Assembly: GCF_017916505.1 (NCBI RefSeq)
Contig: NZ_JAFMSZ010000005.1
Span: forward strand, 124,001 to 188,000
From: Naasia sp. SYSU D00057
GTDB lineage: Bacteria; Actinomycetota; Actinomycetes; Actinomycetales; Microbacteriaceae
Length of the DNA stretch: 64,000 nucleotides
Direction of reading: 5' to 3'
This document shows positions 48,301 to 57,175 of the stretch, piece by piece; position 1 is the stretch's first letter; each line of letters begins with the position of its first letter. The translations under genes were made by a program, and so were the position numbers. The notes below the pieces were generated by a model. It was not told where the DNA came from and made no database searches. It saw only the letters and a list, made by a program, of their open reading frames with translations.

Positions 48301-50548
48301 AGTAGCCCCAGCTGGAGCGCAGCGACGTGACGGTGGTGTTCTGGCCGGAGAGCACTCCGTCGACGTACAGGCGAGCGCCGTTCGCGCCGACCGTGACGAC
48401 GGCGTGGTGCCACTGGTTGTCGTTGTAGCCGGTGCGCGTCGTCGACAGGTTCACGCTGCCCTGGCCTGCGCGAGCGCCGAAGCCGACCTTGCCGGCCGCG
48501 TCGATGTACAGGTTCCGGTCGGACGTGGTGGCCGTCGTCGTGGTCGTCGTGGTCGGGACGATCGTCGACGCGGAGCCGAGGTCGAGGATGTTGCCGCCCG
48601 TCGTGCTCGACGTGCGGAACCAGGCCTCCGCCGTGTAGGCGGTGGGGCTCTGCACCTGACCGGACGTCGCGACGCCGGCCTGCGTGCCCGGGAAGCGGGC
48701 CGCCGTGTTCGCGTCGCCCGACAGAGCGCCCGACTGGGCGAGCGTGACACCGGTGCCCGCGCGCAGCGTGTTCACGCCGACGCTGTCGAACAGGGACGTG
48801 CCGCTCGCCTCACCGAGGCGCCAGTACGAGGTGGGGGCGTCGCCGACGACGGTCTGCGCGTAGGTGCCGAGGTTGCCGCTCGGGATGGTGACCGTGATCG
48901 CGTTGCCGGTCACCGCGTTGCCGAGCGGGTCGGTGACGCGGATCCGGTACTGCTGGCTGCTGCCCGGCGTCAGGCCGGTGTCGCGGTAGGTCATCGTGGG
49001 CCGCTCGAAGTTGGCCCGCGAGCCCTGGGTGGCCGTGTAGATCGGGGCGGCCGTGGAGGCGCCGCGGATCAGCTCGTACCGGAGGTACTGGTTGTCGCGG
49101 TCCCAGTTGGTCTGCCACTTCACGTCGACGGTGCCCGAGCTGACGGGGACGACGGTCGGCACGAAGTTGGAGCCGCTGACCCGGGGGCCGTCGTCGTTGG
49201 GCGCGATCGCCTTGTCGGCGAAGCGGACGAGGCCCTGCTGCCCCTGCTGGTTCACCTGGGTGAACTCGCCGGCGTAGACGACGTACTGGTCGGTTGCGTC
49301 GACGGACCAGGGGCCCTGGTTCTGGCCGGTGAAGTCGCCCGAGTTGAAGTCCGGCCACCAGTTCAGGAGGGCCGGGGTCGGCCAGTTGGCGAACTCGCCG
49401 GAGATGACCCGGTTGCCGGAGGCGTTCTTGCTCCACGCCATGGCGCGGTGGTACACCTTCGGCGACTGCTGCGCGCCGTCGGGGAACCCGCCCGGGACGG
49501 TGGAGCAGTCGTGCGGGTGACCCGCGAGGTAGAGCGCGTCGGAGTTGACGGCGACGTCGTAGCTGTCGCCCTTGCAGGTCTGGAGCCAGTTGATGTCGCC
49601 GTTCGCCCAGTCGGCGCGGAACGCGCCTTCGAGGGTGCGGCCGGAGACCGGGTACATGAACGCGGTGCCGTAGACGCCGGTGGCGTCCGACTTGAGGCTG
49701 TAGATCGCGGCGCTCTGCGAGAAGCCGGTCTCCGAGTTGCCCGCCTGGCGGATCGTCTTGTTGATGTTCCACGGCACCACCTGGCTGGTCGCCACGTTGA
49801 CGGCGCCGAAGCCGTAGCCCGGGTCGTTGGAGCCGTTGATGTTCGTGAAGTAGCCGCCGAGCACGAGCTTCGCGCCGTCGGGCGAGAGCGCCATCGTGAG
49901 GACGCGCGCGTCCACCGTGACGCTCAGCGGGTTCACTGCACCTGTGCTCGCGGTGAGCGACGCGACGCGGTTGCGGGCGGTGCCGCCGACCGCGGTGAAG
50001 TTGCCGGCGATGTAGACGGTGGAGTTCGTCGCGATGACCGACTCGACCGCACTGTTGACCGACGGGGCGAACCCGCTGACCACGGCGCCCGTGGTCGGGT
50101 TGAGGGCGGCGACGCGGTTGCGCGTGGTGCCGTTCACCGTCGTGAAGGTGCCGCCGATGTACACGCGCGAGCCGTCCGGCGAGGCCGTGATCGAGTTGAC
50201 CACACCGTTCGTGTTGGCGACGAAGCCCGTGATGAGGGCACCCGTCTGCAGGTTGAACGCGAGGACGTTGGCTCGCGGCGTGAGGCTGGTGCCGGCAGCG
50301 GCGCCCGCGGGGCGCGCGTTGTCGAAGTCGCCGCCGACGTAGACGGTGTTGCCGACGATCTTCGTCGACCACACGACACCGTCGACCTGCACCGTGGGCA
50401 GAGCGTCGGACGACACCGTCTCGATCTCGCCGTTCTGGGGGGCGGTGTCGGCGTACGCGGGCGAGGCCGCGTAGAGCACGCCGGCGGTGACGATCGCCGC
50501 GGTCGCGGCGGCGATTGCGCGCAGGCGCGCAGAGAACAAACGAGGCAT
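45308..50548 (-). CDS. Giant secreted propeller/LamG/PKD protein
   Basis: 1746 residues. Order: signal peptide (1-36), beta-propeller (about 45-430), FN3-like (about 455-555), one LamG/concanavalin-like domain (about 560-790, with [17 protein letters not shown] and [17 protein letters not shown]), four PKD domains (about 799-1146; xxSYxWNWGDN), a beta-sandwich module (about 1146-1349), two more PKD domains (about 1356-1529) and a final sandwich module. PKD 4 and 5 are nearly identical in DNA. ATG 50548 follows AAAGG; longer in-frame starts have no signal peptide fit. No wall anchor is present. Confidence 0.86.
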   Translation of the reverse strand: MPRLFSARLRAIAAATAAIVTAGVLYAASPAYADTAPQNGEIETVSSDALPTVQVDGVVWSTKIVGNTVYVGGDFDNARPAGAAAGTSLTPRANVLAFNLQTGALITGFVANTNGVVNSITASPDGSRVYIGGTFTTVNGTTRNRVAALNPTTGAVVSGFAPSVNSAVESVIATNSTVYIAGNFTAVGGTARNRVASLTASTGAVNPLSVTVDARVLTMALSPDGAKLVLGGYFTNINGSNDPGYGFGAVNVATSQVVPWNINKTIRQAGNSETGFSQSAAIYSLKSDATGVYGTAFMYPVSGRTLEGAFRADWANGDINWLQTCKGDSYDVAVNSDALYLAGHPHDCSTVPGGFPDGAQQSPKVYHRAMAWSKNASGNRVISGEFANWPTPALLNWWPDFNSGDFTGQNQGPWSVDATDQYVVYAGEFTQVNQQGQQGLVRFADKAIAPNDDGPRVSGSNFVPTVVPVSSGTVDVKWQTNWDRDNQYLRYELIRGASTAAPIYTATQGSRANFERPTMTYRDTGLTPGSSQQYRIRVTDPLGNAVTGNAITVTIPSGNLGTYAQTVVGDAPTSYWRLGEASGTSLFDSVGVNTLRAGTGVTLAQSGALSGDANTAARFPGTQAGVATSGQVQSPTAYTAEAWFRTSSTTGGNILDLGSASTIVPTTTTTTTATTSDRNLYIDAAGKVGFGARAGQGSVNLSTTRTGYNDNQWHHAVVTVGANGARLYVDGVLSGQNTTVTSLRSSWGYWRVGGDVARTTGGPTFLSGTIDDVAVYPAALTAEQVQEHFTLSGRTIGGAANLAPNATFTSTTNQLNVSFNASASTDPDGTVASYAWQFGDGTTGTGATTSHAYSTAGTYTVTLTVTDNQGATNDYTATVRPNTNNPPTASFTTATDGLTVNATSTSTDTDGTITSYVWNWGDNSPNQTTTTPTASHAYASAATYTITLTVMDNGRATGVTTGQVTVSGVNDNQAPTADFTSTVNGLTAAFQSTSTDPDGSITAYAWTFGDGGTSTLQNPNRAYAAAGTYTVTLKVTDNEGATNTKSGTVTVGGTTPTNAAPTAAFTSTVNGLGVSVNGSGSTDSDGTIASYSWNWGDNTAAGTGATATHTYAAAGTYTVTLTVTDNGGATDTQTASVTVTAPPTGGGALAADTFSRTTTSGLGTAETGGAWTISGGGQTSYSVANGVARITNPAGSTRYALLNGVSSTDTDIQATVGMTRPTAGSTYAAVIARRVGTAEYRGRVVVSSTGSVNLQIQRGDTTLTSGTVAGLTVATGDQLRIRVQAVGTSPTTLSAKVWKVGTTEPTAWQRTTTDSTAGLQSAGGVGLYNYLSASASPTSVVYTWDNVSASASGGTTPPPANAAPTAAFTSTVNGLGVSVNGSGSTDSDGTIASYSWNWGDNTAAGTGATATHTYAAAGTYTVTLTVRDDDGATATTTRSVTVTSTTPPANVAPVANFTSSTNGLTAQFTSTSTDSDGTIATYAWNFGNGQTATTANPSVTYASAGTYTVTLTVTDDDGATHTRTGSVTVTGGTTPPPANAIASDDFADNATNGWGTATLGGAWTNGSSSSSMYSVSGGVGHLTPTTAGKTLDIFLNGVTSSNADVQATVSLSPMNAGGSVFASVIGRRVGTADYRARAVIAATGSVQLQLQRAGTTLVSQTVSGLTYAAGDQLRIRLQVTGTNPTTIRAKVWKVGTTEPTAWNLTTTDTTAALQTAGSFGLGSYVGSGITTLPQDIRFDDFVVTQP
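46272..46470 (-). repeat. 199-bp direct repeat, copy encoding PKD 5
   Basis: Three differences in 199 bases from 47181-47379. Lies within the 1746-residue gene. Confidence 0.9.
47181..47379 (-). repeat. 199-bp direct repeat, copy encoding PKD 4
   Basis: Partner of 46272-46470, displaced by 909 bases, that is 303 codons in frame. Confidence 0.9.
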
Positions 50549-50613
50549 CGGGTAAGCCTTTGGGTCGGGTAGCGGGTGCCGGTCGGGATTCCGACACCGT
50601 GGGCGTGAGTATA
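50548..50613 (-). promoter_or_regulatory. Promoter and leader elements of the 1746-residue gene
   Basis: On the minus strand: TATACT (50608-50613) as -10, then CTACCCGA (50565-50572), AAAGG, and CTTACCCGA (50548-50556) that runs into the ATG. Confidence 0.55.
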
Positions 50614-50713
50614 GGGGCACGGAAACGGTTTGCACTACCACCCCCAGTGCGCGGGTGCCTGAACGGAACCTGACGTGAGGGTGTGCGTCCGCCCGACGAG
50701 GGGGGAATGGCCT

Positions 50714-50744
50714 CCTCGCGCCGGCAACAACGGAGGGCGGGAGG
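50714..50744 (-). terminator. Weak hairpin related to the 42789 terminator
   Basis: 50714-50722 pairs with 50736-50744 with one mismatch; the loop and right arm share ACAACGG and GAGGACGTT with the 42789 element. Lies downstream of the minus-strand GT2 gene. Confidence 0.45.
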
Positions 50745-50769
50745 ACGTTCTCCCCGCGGCGGGGAGGGG

Positions 50770-51723
50770 TCAGGCGGCGCGGCGGTACTCGGCGTAGACC
50801 GAGCCGAAGGCGCCCGCGAGAAGGCCGCTGCCGCGGGCCACGGCCTTCGTCCCGCGTGCGCGCCAGCGCAGCGAGCGGGTGACGGAGCCGGCGGCCAGCA
50901 GGGCAGCGCCGGCGACGACGCGAGCGGCTCCCGCGGCGGAGAGGAGCACCCGCGTCCGCGCGCGCCCTGCCGGGGTCGGCTCGAGGGCGAGCGAGGTGTG
51001 CATCCAGCTGTTGCCGCTGCGGAACTGACGGCGCAGGACCCAGTCGCGCGTGGAGCGGGACGCGGGCACGACGTCGGTGACGATCGCCTCATCGCACCAG
51101 ACGATGGAGCCGCCGCCGACGACGAGCTCTCGCGAGAACATCGTGTCGGAGCCGCCGGTCAGGCCGAAGCGGAGATCGAACCGGAGCCCCATGCGCCGGA
51201 TGCTGTCGAGGTCGAGCAGCAGGTTGTTCGTCGCGGCGACCGCGACAGGCGATCCCGTGGGCAGGCGCCGTCGGCTGAAGAAGCCGCCGGCCCGGATCCA
51301 GGCCCCCGGCTCCACCTCGAACGAGGAGATGACCGGGCCCACCACGGCGGTCGCCCCGTGCCGGCGCCAGGCGTCGACCAGCCGGGACAGCCACCGGGCG
51401 ACGGGGCGCTCGTCGTCGTCGATGAACACGAGGAGGTCGGCGTCGCCGGCCTCGTCGAGGGCGACGTTCCGGGCCGAGGCGATGCCCGGTTCCGGCGCGT
51501 GCACGTACCGGACACCTCGGCCGAACGCCGCGACCTGCTCGCGGGCGCCGGCGTCCGGGTCGTTGTCGACGATGAGGATGTCGACGGAGTCGGGGACGGT
51601 CGCTCGCTGCGCGACGAGGGCGGGGAGCAGCTCCGCCAGGTCGTCGGGCCGCCGGTAGGTGAGAGCGGCGACGACGACCCGGAGGGGCGCGTCCGAGGTG
51701 GGGGCCGTCATGGGATCGCTCAC
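50770..51723 (-). CDS. Glycosyltransferase family 2
   Basis: 317 residues with a GT-A domain: [21 protein letters not shown] at the start, the metal motif [11 protein letters not shown] near residue 100, and [14 protein letters not shown] as the acceptor-side motif. A helical C-terminus with hydrophobic patches could lie on the membrane. GTG 51723 overlaps the stop of the giant gene upstream (GTGA), suggesting coupling; ATG 51711 is the alternative (313 residues). Neither has a clear ribosome site. It might glycosylate the coupled secreted protein or the polymer; that is open. Confidence 0.86.
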   Translation of the reverse strand: MSDPMTAPTSDAPLRVVVAALTYRRPDDLAELLPALVAQRATVPDSVDILIVDNDPDAGAREQVAAFGRGVRYVHAPEPGIASARNVALDEAGDADLLVFIDDDERPVARWLSRLVDAWRRHGATAVVGPVISSFEVEPGAWIRAGGFFSRRRLPTGSPVAVAATNNLLLDLDSIRRMGLRFDLRFGLTGGSDTMFSRELVVGGGSIVWCDEAIVTDVVPASRSTRDWVLRRQFRSGNSWMHTSLALEPTPAGRARTRVLLSAAGAARVVAGAALLAAGSVTRSLRWRARGTKAVARGSGLLAGAFGSVYAEYRRAA

Positions 51724-54700
51724 TGCGCCGCGGTGACGACGAAGTCGTCGTAGCGGACGGTGAACGGCAGCACGGTCGCGCTTCCGGACAGGTACTGGCC
51801 GACGCCCGTGGTCCCCGCCTGCTGCAGTGCGGCGGTGCTGTCCGTCGCGCTGACCTGCCAGGCGGCGGGCTCCGGAGCGGCCGCGCTCCAGACCTTGGCG
51901 CGCAAAGCCGTGGTGCCCGTGCCGGTCACCTGCAGCCGGATGCGCAGCGGCTCGCCCACGACGGCCGCGAGCCCCGTCACCTTCTGGGTCACCAGGGTGA
52001 CCGCGCCCTGCCGCAGCTGGATGGAGACGCTGCCGTCGGCGGCGATCACGACTCGCGTCCGGTAGTCGACGGTGCCGACGCGCCGGCCGATGACCGACAG
52101 GTAGGCCCCGCCGCCGCTCGGCGCCGTCTCGAGGACCACCGTGGCGGCCACGTCGAGGTCGGTGCCGGTGAAGCCGGTGAGGTGGGCGTCGGCGTCGCGG
52201 CCCGCGATCGGCGAGGTGATCCGCGCGGCATCGCCCATGACGGTGTACGTCGACGACGAGGTGCCGTTCGTCCAGGTGCCGCCGAGCTCGGCAGCGCCCC
52301 ATCCGGACGCAACGGTCCGGGTGAAGTCGTCGCTCGCGAGGGCCGTCACGACGGGCGGGACGGGCGGGTCCACCACGGGCGGGGGAACGACGACCGGCGC
52401 GGTCACCTCGACGGTCCGGGTCACGGCGGCGGTCGCGCCGTCGTCGTCGGTCACGGTCAGGGTGACCGGATAGGCGCCGGCGGCCGCGTAGGTGTGAGTC
52501 GCCGTGGCGCCCGTTCCGGTCGTGCCGTCGCCGAACGCCCAGGCGTACGAGGTGACGCTGCCGTCCGCGTCGGCCGACGCCGAGGCGTCGACGGTGGCGG
52601 TGAGGCCGGCCGCGCTGCTCGTGAACGCGGCGGTCGGGGCGGCGTTGGCCGGCAGCTCGGGCTCCGCCGGGGTCTGCGGCGTGGCGCCGGGGACGCCCGC
52701 CCAGAGGTCGTCGAAGGCGACGACGGTCCGGGTGGGCACGGCGCTCGCCGACAGGTAGCCGCCGATGCCGATGGATCCGGCCTGCTGCAGGATGGCGGTT
52801 CCGTCGGTGGTGCTCGCCTGCCAGGCGGCCGGCTCCACGGCGCCGTCCTTCCACACCTTTGCGCGGATGGTGGTCGGCGACGTGCCGCTCACCTCGACGC
52901 GGAAGCGCAGGACGTCACCGGAGCCGACGGTGAGGCCCGCCGCGGTCGCCGACGTGAGGGTCGTCCCGCTGCGCTGCAGCTGGAGCTGCACACTGCCCGT
53001 GCCGCTCACCACCGCGCGGAGGCGGTAGTCGTCGGACCCGACGCGGCGGCCGAGGACGGAGACGTACGCGCTGCCGGTGGTGGGACGCGCCGAGAGGCTG
53101 ACCGAGCCGGTGACCTCGGTCGCGGTCGAGGAGACGCCGTCGAGGTACGCGGTGCGGGTGGCGCCGGCGTCGACGGTGAACTTCGCCGCGCCGTCGGCCG
53201 CGTAGTTCGCCTTGGTGCTGGCGACGGTCCAGGCGCCGCCGATCGGGGCGGTGCCGAGACCGCCCGTCGTGGTCCGGCTGAAGCCGTCCCGCGCGAGGTC
53301 CGCGGGGGGCGGGGGAGCCGTGACCGTGACGGCGTGCGTCGTCGTTCCGGTGGCCTTGCGGTCGTCCGTCAGGGTGAGCGTCACCGTGTAGGTGCCGCCG
53401 GCAGCGTAGGTGTGCTGGGCGGTGGCGCCGGTGGCGGTTCCGCCGTCCCCGAAGTCCCAGGCGTAGGCGGCGATGCGGCCGTCGCTGTCGGCAGACGCGG
53501 AGGCGTCCACGGCCAGGTCGAGCTCGTCCGGCGTCGCCGTGAACTCGGCGGTCGGGGCGGCGTTCGGGGCGGTCACCGTGACGTCCGCCGTCCTGGTGGC
53601 GGTCGCGCCGTCGTCGTCCGTCACGGTCAGCGTGACCGGGTAGGTGCCGGCCTTCGCGTAGCTGTGCTCCACGCCGACCCCGGTCCCGGTCGTGCCGTCA
53701 CCGAAGCTCCAGTCGTAGGACGCGAGCGTGCCGTCCGAGTCGGTCGATGAGGCGGCGTCGAGGACGACCGCGAGGTCGGTCACCGCGCTGGTGAACGCGG
53801 CGGTGGGCGCCTTGTTGGGCAGCGGGACGAGTCCGCTCGCCTGGTAGTGGGCGAGGACCTCGGCGGCGGGAAGGGCCCGGGTGTACACGGCGGCCTCGTC
53901 GAGGGTCGCCGTCACATACGAGGCGGTCCCGGCGCCGGTGGCGTCGCCGCCGACGCGGAAGTACCCGTTCATGGTGCGCGCGGTCGTGACCGTGTTCGAG
54001 GCCTTGAGCGCGCCGTCGACGTAGAGCCGCATGCCCGCCGACGACTGGGTGGCAACCACCTGGTGCCACTTGCCGTCGTTGTAGGCGGCGCTCGTGGCGA
54101 GGGTCGTGGTCCTCACGTTCTTGCCGTTGCCGTTCGCGGTCGACGTGCTGAAGGCGAGCCGGCCGTCGCGCTGCAGGTAGACCTGCCGGTCGGAGGTGCT
54201 CGACAGCCCGGTCGGCGAGGTGCCGAAGCCGGTCAGCTGCCCGCCCTGCGTGCTGGTGGTCTTGAGCCAGACCTCGGTCGAGTAGGTCGCCGGCGCGGCG
54301 GTGGCCGCGCTGGTCGAGACGACGCCGTCGGCGCCGCCGAACGAGGCCGCCGGGTCGGAGCCGATGCCCGCCACCTGCTTCGTCACTCCGCCGCTGTAGA
54401 CGCCGACGGCGCCCGTGCCGGCGTAGTCCGCCGCCTTGCTCGAGCCGACGACCTCGTTGAGGCGCCAGTAGAGTGCCGGCTTCGACGCGGTGATCGTCGT
54501 GCCGTAGGTGTCGGTCGGCGCCTCGGGCGTGCTCGGCGTCCGGCCGGACAGCGCGTAGTGGCTGCGGACCTGCGCGGCGGTCAGCGGCGAGCTGTAGACC
54601 GCGACGTCGTCGATGGAGCCGGCGAGGTACGGGGCGCCGGTCCACGTGTTGTCGCCGCCGATCCGCCAGTAGCCGCTGTAGCCCTGGGCGGTCGTGACGT

Positions 54701-56867
54701 CGGTGCGGGCGGCGACGCGGGCGCCGTCCACGTAGAGCTCCATGCCCGCGCTGCTGAGGCTCGCCACCACCTGGTGCCACTGGCCGTCGTTGTAGCCGGT
54801 GCCGCTCGTCACGGTCTGGATGGACCCGGGGTAGACGCCGAAGTAGATCCGGCCGCTGCCGTCGAGGTAGATGTGCCGGTCGTAGCTGCCGGAGTTGCCG
54901 GTGTTGGAGCTGCCGAAGCCGACGACCTTGCCGCCGGTCCTGCTCGTCGTGTTGAACCACGCCTCGAGGGCGAAGGTGGTCGGGCCCTGCTGGGCGGTGG
55001 ACGCGGCGACGAGGCCGTTGCCGTCGCCGGCGAAGCGGGCGGCCGTGTTGCTGTCGCCGGCGATCGCGCCGGTCTGGCCGAGGGTCACGCCGGTGCCGGC
55101 CTTGGCGTCGTTGAGGCCCGCCCAGTCGGTGACGGTGGTGCCGGAACCCTCGCCGAGACGCCAGTAGTTGACGGCTCCGTCGTCGAGCACGGTCGACGCG
55201 TAGTCGCTGATCGAGCCCTCGGCCGAGACGGTGATGCTCACCGGGTCGCCCCAGCTGACGTTGCCCCACGGGTCCTCGGCGCGGAGGCGGTAGGTGTGGG
55301 TGCTGCCGGGCTCCACGTCGCGGTCGACGTAGGAGAGGGTCGGCCGGTCGAACCAGATCCGGGACGACGCCGTCGTCTCGTAGATGGGCGCCGAGTTGAG
55401 GCCGTCGCGGATCAGCTTGTAGCTGAGGTGCTGGTTGTCGCGGTCGTAGTTGGCGAGCCAGTTGATGCGCACCATGCCGGCGGCGGGCGACTTGAGGGTC
55501 GGCACCCAGCTGCTGCCGCCGAGGCGGGGGCCGTCGTCGTTCGGGGCGATCGACGTGACGGCGAAGCGGACGAGGCCCTGCTGGCCCTTGTTGTTGACCT
55601 TGGTGAACTCGCCGCCGTAGACGACGTAGTCGGTGCCGGCCGCGACGCTCCACGGGCCCTGGCTCGCGCCGCTGACGTCGCCGGTGTTGAAGTCCGGCCA
55701 CCAGTTGAGCACGTCGGGGGCGTTGACGCCCTCCCAGCTCGCGTAGCCGAGGGTCTGCCCGCCGTTGACGTTGCCGTTCCAGCCCTTCGTGAACGCCATG
55801 CCGCGCTGGAAGGTCCAGGGGTCGGTCTGCGGGAAGCTGCCGACGTTGCTGCAGTAGTGCGCGTGGCCGGCCGTGTACACGACCCCGTTCAGCACGGCGG
55901 ACGAGTAGGTGTCGCCGTGGCAGTCCTCGACCCAGACGAGGTTGCCGTTCCAGTCGGCGCGGAACGCGCCCTCGAGGGTGCCGCCTCCGCCGAAGTCGTA
56001 GCCGGTGCCGTAGACGCCGTCGGCGTCCGAGGTGAGCGAGTAGACGGCGGACTTGTCGCCGGCGTTGCGGACGCGGGTGTTCGCGGCCCACGGCAGGGTC
56101 GCGCCCGTGATCGCGTCCACTGCGCCGAGGCCGTAGCCGGGGCTGGTCGACCCGTTGATGGTCGTGAAGTTCCCGCCGTAGACGACCTTGCTGCCGTCCG
56201 GCGAGACGGTGACCGCGCGGGCGCGGCCGCCGAGGACCGGGGCGAAGGGGAGCACCGAGCCGTCCACCGTGGAGACGGCGGCGGCCTTGCTGCGGGTCTG
56301 CTTGTTGACAGCGGTGAAGGCGCCGCCAACGTAGACCGTGGTGCCGGACACCTTGATCGCGTCGACGGTCGCATTGAACGACGGTGCGAAGCCGCTGATC
56401 ACCGCGCCGGTCCTCGCGTCGAGCGCCGCCAGCCGGTTGCGGGTGGCGCCGTTGACGGTGGTGAACGAGCCGCCGATGTAGATGCGGCTGCCGTCGGGCG
56501 ACGCCGCGACGCTCATCACCTGGGCGTTGGTGTTCGCCACGAAAGTCGTGATCAGCTCACCCGTCGTCAGGTTGTACGCGAGCACGTTGGCGCGCGGTGT
56601 CGTGCTGACGCCCGCAGCGGCTCCGGCCGGGCGGGCCGTGGCGAAGCTGCCGCCCACGTAGACGGTGTTGCCGACGACGACCTGCGACCAGACGATGCCG
56701 TCGACCTGCACGGTCGGCAGGGCGTCCGTGGAGACGGTCTCGGCGACGCCGGTCGCCGGCGAGGTGTCCGCGGAGGCGGGCGAGGCCGCGAAGAGGCCGC
56801 TGGCCACGACGGCCACGGCGGTGAGGGCGGACAGAGCGCGCCAAGGCGCGCGAGAGGTGTTGGCCAC
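51720..56867 (-). CDS. Giant secreted propeller/LamG/PKD protein
   Basis: 1715 residues: signal peptide (1-33, ending SPASA), propeller (about 45-430), FN3-like (about 450-550), two LamG-like domains (about 554-784 and 784-1012), two PKD domains (about 1016-1186), a sandwich module (about 1187-1395), one PKD (about 1402-1492) and a final sandwich module. The domain order is the same as in the 1712-residue paralog that follows at 57176, suggesting tandem duplication. GTG 56867 follows AAAGG. The stop is overlapped by the GT2 gene. Confidence 0.87.
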   Translation of the reverse strand: MANTSRAPWRALSALTAVAVVASGLFAASPASADTSPATGVAETVSTDALPTVQVDGIVWSQVVVGNTVYVGGSFATARPAGAAAGVSTTPRANVLAYNLTTGELITTFVANTNAQVMSVAASPDGSRIYIGGSFTTVNGATRNRLAALDARTGAVISGFAPSFNATVDAIKVSGTTVYVGGAFTAVNKQTRSKAAAVSTVDGSVLPFAPVLGGRARAVTVSPDGSKVVYGGNFTTINGSTSPGYGLGAVDAITGATLPWAANTRVRNAGDKSAVYSLTSDADGVYGTGYDFGGGGTLEGAFRADWNGNLVWVEDCHGDTYSSAVLNGVVYTAGHAHYCSNVGSFPQTDPWTFQRGMAFTKGWNGNVNGGQTLGYASWEGVNAPDVLNWWPDFNTGDVSGASQGPWSVAAGTDYVVYGGEFTKVNNKGQQGLVRFAVTSIAPNDDGPRLGGSSWVPTLKSPAAGMVRINWLANYDRDNQHLSYKLIRDGLNSAPIYETTASSRIWFDRPTLSYVDRDVEPGSTHTYRLRAEDPWGNVSWGDPVSITVSAEGSISDYASTVLDDGAVNYWRLGEGSGTTVTDWAGLNDAKAGTGVTLGQTGAIAGDSNTAARFAGDGNGLVAASTAQQGPTTFALEAWFNTTSRTGGKVVGFGSSNTGNSGSYDRHIYLDGSGRIYFGVYPGSIQTVTSGTGYNDGQWHQVVASLSSAGMELYVDGARVAARTDVTTAQGYSGYWRIGGDNTWTGAPYLAGSIDDVAVYSSPLTAAQVRSHYALSGRTPSTPEAPTDTYGTTITASKPALYWRLNEVVGSSKAADYAGTGAVGVYSGGVTKQVAGIGSDPAASFGGADGVVSTSAATAAPATYSTEVWLKTTSTQGGQLTGFGTSPTGLSSTSDRQVYLQRDGRLAFSTSTANGNGKNVRTTTLATSAAYNDGKWHQVVATQSSAGMRLYVDGALKASNTVTTARTMNGYFRVGGDATGAGTASYVTATLDEAAVYTRALPAAEVLAHYQASGLVPLPNKAPTAAFTSAVTDLAVVLDAASSTDSDGTLASYDWSFGDGTTGTGVGVEHSYAKAGTYPVTLTVTDDDGATATRTADVTVTAPNAAPTAEFTATPDELDLAVDASASADSDGRIAAYAWDFGDGGTATGATAQHTYAAGGTYTVTLTLTDDRKATGTTTHAVTVTAPPPPADLARDGFSRTTTGGLGTAPIGGAWTVASTKANYAADGAAKFTVDAGATRTAYLDGVSSTATEVTGSVSLSARPTTGSAYVSVLGRRVGSDDYRLRAVVSGTGSVQLQLQRSGTTLTSATAAGLTVGSGDVLRFRVEVSGTSPTTIRAKVWKDGAVEPAAWQASTTDGTAILQQAGSIGIGGYLSASAVPTRTVVAFDDLWAGVPGATPQTPAEPELPANAAPTAAFTSSAAGLTATVDASASADADGSVTSYAWAFGDGTTGTGATATHTYAAAGAYPVTLTVTDDDGATAAVTRTVEVTAPVVVPPPVVDPPVPPVVTALASDDFTRTVASGWGAAELGGTWTNGTSSSTYTVMGDAARITSPIAGRDADAHLTGFTGTDLDVAATVVLETAPSGGGAYLSVIGRRVGTVDYRTRVVIAADGSVSIQLRQGAVTLVTQKVTGLAAVVGEPLRIRLQVTGTGTTALRAKVWSAAAPEPAAWQVSATDSTAALQQAGTTGVGQYLSGSATVLPFTVRYDDFVVTAAQ

Positions 56868-56931
56868 GGGTAAGCCTTTGTGCTCGGGTAAGCACGGCGC
56901 GCAGGGTTTCGCGCCGCTTACCCGAAGTCAA
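56865..56931 (-). promoter_or_regulatory. Leader hairpin and TTACCCG elements of the 1715-residue gene
   Basis: On the minus strand: TTGACT (56926-56931), then TCGGGTAAGC (56916-56925) facing CTTACCCGA (56884-56892), which with inner GGCGCG/CGCGCC arms can form a hairpin just before AAAGG and a last CTTACCCGTG that contains the start codon. Confidence 0.55.
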
Positions 56932-56981
56932 CCGAACTCCGGGGTACAGGATCAGTCCCCAATAAGGGGTACCGCCCGCTC

Positions 56982-57012
56982 CCGGTGATTGAGGAGGCCG
57001 CGCAGCGGCCGT
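56982..57012 (+). repeat. Palindromic repeat copy C1 (truncated)
   Basis: Left flank CCGGTGATTGAGGA and stem GGCCGC/GCGGCC, loop GCA. The right flank is lost after GTC and copy C2 follows seven bases later. Confidence 0.85.
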
Positions 57013-57018
57013 CCCCTC

Positions 57019-57064
57019 CCGGTGATTGAGGAGGCCGCGCAGCGGCCGTCTCGAAATCACGCGA
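57019..57064 (+). repeat. Palindromic repeat copy C2
   Basis: Full flanks, stem GGCCGC/GCGGCC, loop GCA, right flank GTCTCGAAATCACGCG. Confidence 0.9.
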
Positions 57065-57110
57065 CGTGCCCTTCGACTCAGCCACGGATGGCCGGGCCCC
57101 AGAGGCGGAC

Positions 57111-57158
57111 GCGGGTGATTTCGAGACGCCGCCCTTCGGGCGGCTCCTCAATCACCGG
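57111..57158 (-). repeat. Palindromic repeat copy C3
   Basis: Inverted relative to C1 and C2. Stem GCCGCCC/GGGCGGC, loop GAA. The 308-base gap between the two giant genes holds C1-C3 and the leader of the upstream gene, nothing else. Confidence 0.9.
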
Positions 57159-57175
57159 GTGGGGAGGGCGGCTCG

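Noticed and set aside
46313-50572. A 1419-codon open frame on the plus strand
   Set aside because: Antisense to the 1746-residue PKD protein; translation is Gly/Arg/Val-rich without any domain, caused by the codon bias of the real gene.
50770-52854. A 694-codon minus-strand protein including the GT2 domain
   Set aside because: The first part is an alternate-frame reading of the giant gene; the GT2 domain starts only around 51723.
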